Positions 60,301 to 64,000 of a stretch of 64,000 nt of DNA are shown here, piece after piece. The translations under genes were made by a program, and so were the position numbers. Every line of letters begins with the position of its first letter. The stretch's first letter is position 1. A model generated the notes under the pieces. It saw nothing but the letters and a program-made list of their open reading frames with translations. It was not told where the DNA came from and ran no database searches. Source of the DNA: Pseudomonas grimontii (GTDB lineage Bacteria; Pseudomonadota; Gammaproteobacteria; Pseudomonadales; Pseudomonadaceae); NCBI RefSeq assembly GCF_007858185.1, contig NZ_VFES01000009.1, positions 1-64,000 of the forward strand. The letters are read 5' to 3'.

Positions 60301-63300
60301 TTAAAGCCCTTCCAACTCCGCCATCAAATCACTCAACCGCTCCACCTTCTCCGCGCTGATCTCATTGGCCGCCAACCCCTCGATGTACTCGGCCAATTGC
60401 GCCACCGTGCTGCACTCGAACATCGCCCTTAGCGGCACATCCCGCTGCAGGGTCTTCTGCACCCGTGAGGCAATCTGCGTGGCCAGCAACGAGTGCCCGC
60501 CCAGTTCGAAGAAGTTGTCCTGCACGCCTACCCGTTCGACTTTCAGCACCTCGGCCCAGATCGCGGCCAAGGTGTTTTCCAGTTCGTTGCGCGGCGCCAG
60601 GTAGTCCTGGCTGTGCAACTGGCCAATCTCCAGTTCAGGCAGGGCCTTGCGGTCGAGTTTGCCGTTGGCGTTGAGCGGCAGGCGCTCGAGCCATAGCCAA
60701 TGCAGCGGCACCATGTACTCCGGCAGTTCAGCGCGCAGGCGTTGCTTGATGCGGTCCAGGCGTTCGCTCGGGTTGAGGGTTTCATCGGCGGCCACCAGGT
60801 AACCCACCAGATGCTTGCCGTTGACGCCTTCCTGCACGCCCACCGCCGCATCGCGCACGTGCGGTTGCTCGTGCAGGCGCGCTTCGATTTCACCCAGCTC
60901 GATGCGGTAGCCGCGAATCTTCACCTGATGGTCGATACGCCCGACGTACTCCAGCACGCCATCGCTGCGCCGCCGTGCCAGGTCTCCGGTACGGTACAGG
61001 CGCTCGCCCGGTGCGCCGAACGGGTTCGGCACAAACACCTGGGCGGTGCGCAGCGGATCGCTGACATAGCCGCGGCCGACCCCGGTGCCGGCCACGCACA
61101 GTTCACCGACCGCGCCCTGGGGCACCAACTCCAGCGCGCCATCCACTACGTACAAACGGTTATTGTCGGTCGGCGTCCCAATCGGCAGGTAAGTGCCACG
61201 GGTGGACGCCGGATCGACGCGGAAGAACGCCACGTCGTCAGAACATTCCGCCGGGCCATAAGCGTTGACCAAGCCGATGTCCGGGTAACGCACCAACCAC
61301 TGGTGCGCCAGTTCCGGCGGCATCGCTTCACCGGTTGGCAGCATCCAGCGCAAACCTTCCAGACTGATTCGATCCTGGGCGAGCATGCCCTGGATCAGCG
61401 ATGGCACGCTTTCCAACACGCTGATGCCGTGTGCCTGCACATGTGCCAGCAAGCCCTGAGGATCGTGGGCGATGCTGTTCGGGACAATATCCACCCGCGC
61501 ACCGAACAGCGGCGCGGCGAGGAATTGCCACACGGAAATATCGAAGCTTTGTGAAGCGGTCTGCGCGATCACATCCGTTGCGCTCAGTTGCAGGTACGGC
61601 ACCTTGCTCAATTGGTTATTGAGCATGCCGCGCTGTTCGACCATCACGCCTTTGGGCAGGCCGGTGGAGCCCGAGGTGTAGATCACGTAGGCAAGGTTGT
61701 CCGGGCCGCTGTAGATGCCCGGATTTTCCCCACGGGCAGGCACCTCCTCCCACACCAGCAACTGGCAGTCGACACCGTCCAGCAACTCGATGGCCTGCTC
61801 ACGGCACGCCTCGGTGCATACCAGCAACGGTGTGCGACTCAGGTCAATGATGCGGCTCAAGCGCTGGCTCGGCAGGCCCGGGTCCAACGGCAGGTAGCCG
61901 GCGCCGGCCTTGAAGCTGCCGATGATCATGCCCAGCAGGTCAAGGCTACGCTCGGCCAGCAACGCCACCGGTTGGTCCAGGCCGACGCCCGCCGCAATCA
62001 GCGCATGACCCAGGCCGTTACTGCGGCGGTTCAACTCGTCATAGGTCCATTGCTGGTCCAGGCAACTGGCGGCGATGCGCTGCGGATGCGCGCTCACCTG
62101 CGCCTCGAACAACTCGATATAGCTGCGCTCCAACGGGTAGGCGTGTTCGCTCTGGTTGCAGCCGTCCAACAGGAACGCGCGCTCCTGCTCGCCCATCAGC
62201 GGCAGGTCGGCCATATCACCGTGGAAGCCCTGCACCAACGCCAGCAGCAGGCGCTTGAATTCACCGAGCATGCCTTGCACGGTGGTTTCGTCGAAGTAAC
62301 GCTGGTCGTAGGACAGGTGCAGGCCGAGGTCATCGCCCGGATAGCACACCGCAGTCAGCGGGAAGTTGGTGTGGGTGCGGCCGGAGTCCGAGGTCGCGTT
62401 CAGGCTTTGGGCGCGGTCCAACACCGAGACTTCCACCGGGGCGTTTTCAAACACGAACAGGCTGTCGAACAGCGGCTGGCCCTTGGGCAACTCGCTGTGC
62501 TCCTGGATCGTCACCAGCGGCAGGTATTCGTACTCGCGCAGCTGCATATTGCTGTCGAGCAACGCGCTCAACCACTGGCGCACGCTGCAACGTTGGCCGT
62601 CCTCGGGCAGCTTCACCCGCAGCGCGATGCTGTTGATAAACAGGCCGACGGTGCGTTGCATCTCGGGCATTTCTACCGGGCGCCCGGCCACGGTGACGCC
62701 GAACAGCACGTCACGGTCGCCACTCAAGCGTCGCAGCACCAGCGCCCACGCCGCCTGGGCAAAAGTGTTGACGGTGAGTTGATGGGCCTGGGCCAGTTCG
62801 CGCAGTTGCGCACCATCACGGGCGTCGAGCCGGGTGTAGCAGTCGCCCACCACCATGCCGCCGCTGTGGCCGGCATGTTCGCGCAGGAACGGCCGGTCGC
62901 TCGGGATCGGCGTGGTGCGCTCGAACCCTTGCAGGTTTTGCTGCCACCACTGGCGTGCTTCGGCGAGGTTCTGGCGTTGCAGCCAGGCGATGTAGTCGCG
63001 GTAGCGCGGTGGCGTGGCCAACTGCGCGTCGCGACCTTCGCCGAGGGCCGTGTAGAGGTCGAAGAAGTCATTCATCAACAGCGAACGGCACCAGGCATCA
63101 ATAAGGATGTGGTGGTTGCTCATCATGAACCAGTAGCGCGCTTCACCGACACGGATCAACCGCAGGTGAAACGGCGCCTGGTTGAGCAGATCGAAACCGG
63201 CTTCGCGCTCGGCCTTGAGCAGCGCTTGCAGGCGCGGTTCATGTTCGCTTTGCGGATCGGCACTCCAATCCAGGTACTCGATCGGCGTGCTGCCCGGCTT

Positions 63301-64000
63301 GTGGATCACTTGCAGCATGTCTTCGCCGACGTTCCAGCAGAACGAGGCGCGCAAGGCTTCGTGGCGGGCGATCACCGCTTGCCAGGCCTGGGCGAAACGC
63401 TCGGGGTCCAACACGCTGTTAATGCGGTAGCGGTCCTGCATGTAGTAGAGGCCGGTGCCCGGTTCAAGCAGGGTGTGCAGCAGCAACCCCTCTTGCATCG
63501 GGGTCAGCGGGTACACATCTTCGATGGCGCTGGCCGGTACCGGCAACGTATCCAGTTGCGGCTGGGTCAGGCGGGCCAGGGGGAAGTCGGACGGTGTCAG
63601 GCCGCCAGCGTTGTCCTCAAGGCAGTGGGCAACCAGGTTGTGCAGTTCGGCCAGGTAGGCCTGCGCCAGTTCCTGGATGGTCTGTTGGTCGTGGCGTTCG
63701 CGGCTGAAGGTCCAGCGCAGCACCAGTTCGCCGCCGTACACCTGGCTGTCGACGCTCAGCTCGTTGGGCAGCGGTGCGTCCAAGTCATGGGCCAGGCCCG
63801 CCGATTCGTCCAGCGGGTGGAACAACGCATCATCGCCAAAGCTCTGGTCGAACTGGCCGAGGTAGTTGAAGGTGATCTGCGCGCTTGGCAGCGCGGCCAT
63901 GCTTTGTTTGCACGCGTCGTCCGCCAGGTAGCGCAGCACGCCATAACCCAGGCCTTTATGGGGCACGGCACGCAGCTGTTCCTTGATCGCCTTGATCGAG
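60301..64000 (-). CDS. pvdL: Pyoverdine chromophore non-ribosomal peptide synthetase, C-terminal part (PvdL)
   Basis: Partial: the start is beyond 64000 and ~1233 codons are seen. Order on the protein: end of an epimerisation domain ([23 protein letters not shown]), condensation domain (HHILIDAW active site), adenylation domain ([53 protein letters not shown]), thiolation domain (GGHSLLATQ). It ends after the T domain with no thioesterase. The hand-read specificity code is D-I-W-E-L-T-A-D-D-K, acidic enough for a basic amino acid, and matches the diaminobutyrate code I recall. E-C-A(Dab)-T without TE is the PvdL end. A pvdI/pvdJ-type gene is the alternative. Confidence 0.82.
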   Translation of the reverse strand, partial: SIKAIKEQLRAVPHKGLGYGVLRYLADDACKQSMAALPSAQITFNYLGQFDQSFGDDALFHPLDESAGLAHDLDAPLPNELSVDSQVYGGELVLRWTFSRERHDQQTIQELAQAYLAELHNLVAHCLEDNAGGLTPSDFPLARLTQPQLDTLPVPASAIEDVYPLTPMQEGLLLHTLLEPGTGLYYMQDRYRINSVLDPERFAQAWQAVIARHEALRASFCWNVGEDMLQVIHKPGSTPIEYLDWSADPQSEHEPRLQALLKAEREAGFDLLNQAPFHLRLIRVGEARYWFMMSNHHILIDAWCRSLLMNDFFDLYTALGEGRDAQLATPPRYRDYIAWLQRQNLAEARQWWQQNLQGFERTTPIPSDRPFLREHAGHSGGMVVGDCYTRLDARDGAQLRELAQAHQLTVNTFAQAAWALVLRRLSGDRDVLFGVTVAGRPVEMPEMQRTVGLFINSIALRVKLPEDGQRCSVRQWLSALLDSNMQLREYEYLPLVTIQEHSELPKGQPLFDSLFVFENAPVEVSVLDRAQSLNATSDSGRTHTNFPLTAVCYPGDDLGLHLSYDQRYFDETTVQGMLGEFKRLLLALVQGFHGDMADLPLMGEQERAFLLDGCNQSEHAYPLERSYIELFEAQVSAHPQRIAASCLDQQWTYDELNRRSNGLGHALIAAGVGLDQPVALLAERSLDLLGMIIGSFKAGAGYLPLDPGLPSQRLSRIIDLSRTPLLVCTEACREQAIELLDGVDCQLLVWEEVPARGENPGIYSGPDNLAYVIYTSGSTGLPKGVMVEQRGMLNNQLSKVPYLQLSATDVIAQTASQSFDISVWQFLAAPLFGARVDIVPNSIAHDPQGLLAHVQAHGISVLESVPSLIQGMLAQDRISLEGLRWMLPTGEAMPPELAHQWLVRYPDIGLVNAYGPAECSDDVAFFRVDPASTRGTYLPIGTPTDNNRLYVVDGALELVPQGAVGELCVAGTGVGRGYVSDPLRTAQVFVPNPFGAPGERLYRTGDLARRRSDGVLEYVGRIDHQVKIRGYRIELGEIEARLHEQPHVRDAAVGVQEGVNGKHLVGYLVAADETLNPSERLDRIKQRLRAELPEYMVPLHWLWLERLPLNANGKLDRKALPELEIGQLHSQDYLAPRNELENTLAAIWAEVLKVERVGVQDNFFELGGHSLLATQIASRVQKTLQRDVPLRAMFECSTVAQLAEYIEGLAANEISAEKVERLSDLMAELEGL

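Noticed and set aside
60301..60400. Thioesterase domain at the end of the synthetase
   Set aside because: The protein stops after a thiolation domain and a short tail; no GxSxG thioesterase motif follows.
60700..61554. 284-codon rightward open frame inside the synthetase gene
   Set aside because: Shadow of the adenylation domain.

Overview
The window looks like chromosomal DNA from a Pseudomonas of the P. fluorescens group. Four things point there: GC-rich coding with long antisense shadow frames; many copies of a REP element with core GTGGGAGGGGGCTTGC, which I remember from P. fluorescens SBW25-type genomes; gene blocks that match the order I recall for P. aeruginosa (PA2811-PA2817, PA1609-PA1623, PA2476-PA2480, rdgC/PA3263); and the 3' end of a pyoverdine chromophore synthetase (pvdL). 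I see no phage, transposase, integrase, rRNA or CRISPR array.

Layout. 1-5,100: FKBP lipoprotein, a divergent di-heme peroxidase-like plus catalase-like pair, a 38-residue membrane peptide, and two tandem tRNA-Val/tRNA-Asp units. 5,200-7,650: rdgC, a BASS transporter, and sugE/gdx behind a clear guanidine-II (mini-ykkC) riboswitch. 7,757-12,755: an MFS-PlsC fusion, a TDT channel-type transporter, and an MFS pump divergent from a TetR regulator across a 43-bp palindrome. 12,882-19,306: ABC-2 exporter, GST, transglutaminase-like protein, FadE and a PA2817-family protein. 19,376-26,899: LysR regulator, AlaX editing protein, M20 dipeptidase, gltS, four tRNAs (Gly/Glu twice), a membrane-anchored protein of unknown function and an alpha/beta hydrolase. 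26,935-36,494: chemoreceptor, MocR regulator, SDR, MDR reductase, pyrF, an OmpR-type two-component pair and an AI-2E-family permease.

36,567-50,421: an acyl-CoA ligase/thioesterase/hydrolase operon behind a 16-bp palindrome; gpsA-DUF4389-sixA; then TonB receptor, periplasmic binding protein and hybrid kinase in one tight operon; then fabA-fabB. The kinase sits where P. aeruginosa has PA1611, a RetS/HptB-network kinase. 50,557-53,879: amidohydrolase, OsmC protein with a 10-C tract, pirin and an AmpDh3-like amidase. 54,004-59,490: a two-component system divergent from a dsbD/TlpA-like/dsbG thiol-redox operon, with an 11-bp-period direct repeat between them. 59,608-60,292 is a giant inverted repeat without a gene. 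60,301-64,000 is the 3' part of pvdL, ending E-C-A-T with no thioesterase.

How the genes relate: two lipid blocks (fadE; fabA/fabB, gpsA and the acyl-CoA ligase operon) flank signalling modules (three histidine kinases, two OmpR-type regulators, one chemoreceptor). The strongest candidates for less-described biology are the receptor/binding-protein/kinase operon, the di-heme/catalase-like module, and the dsb operon with its two-component system. Functions are inferred from motifs and memory; no database search was run.
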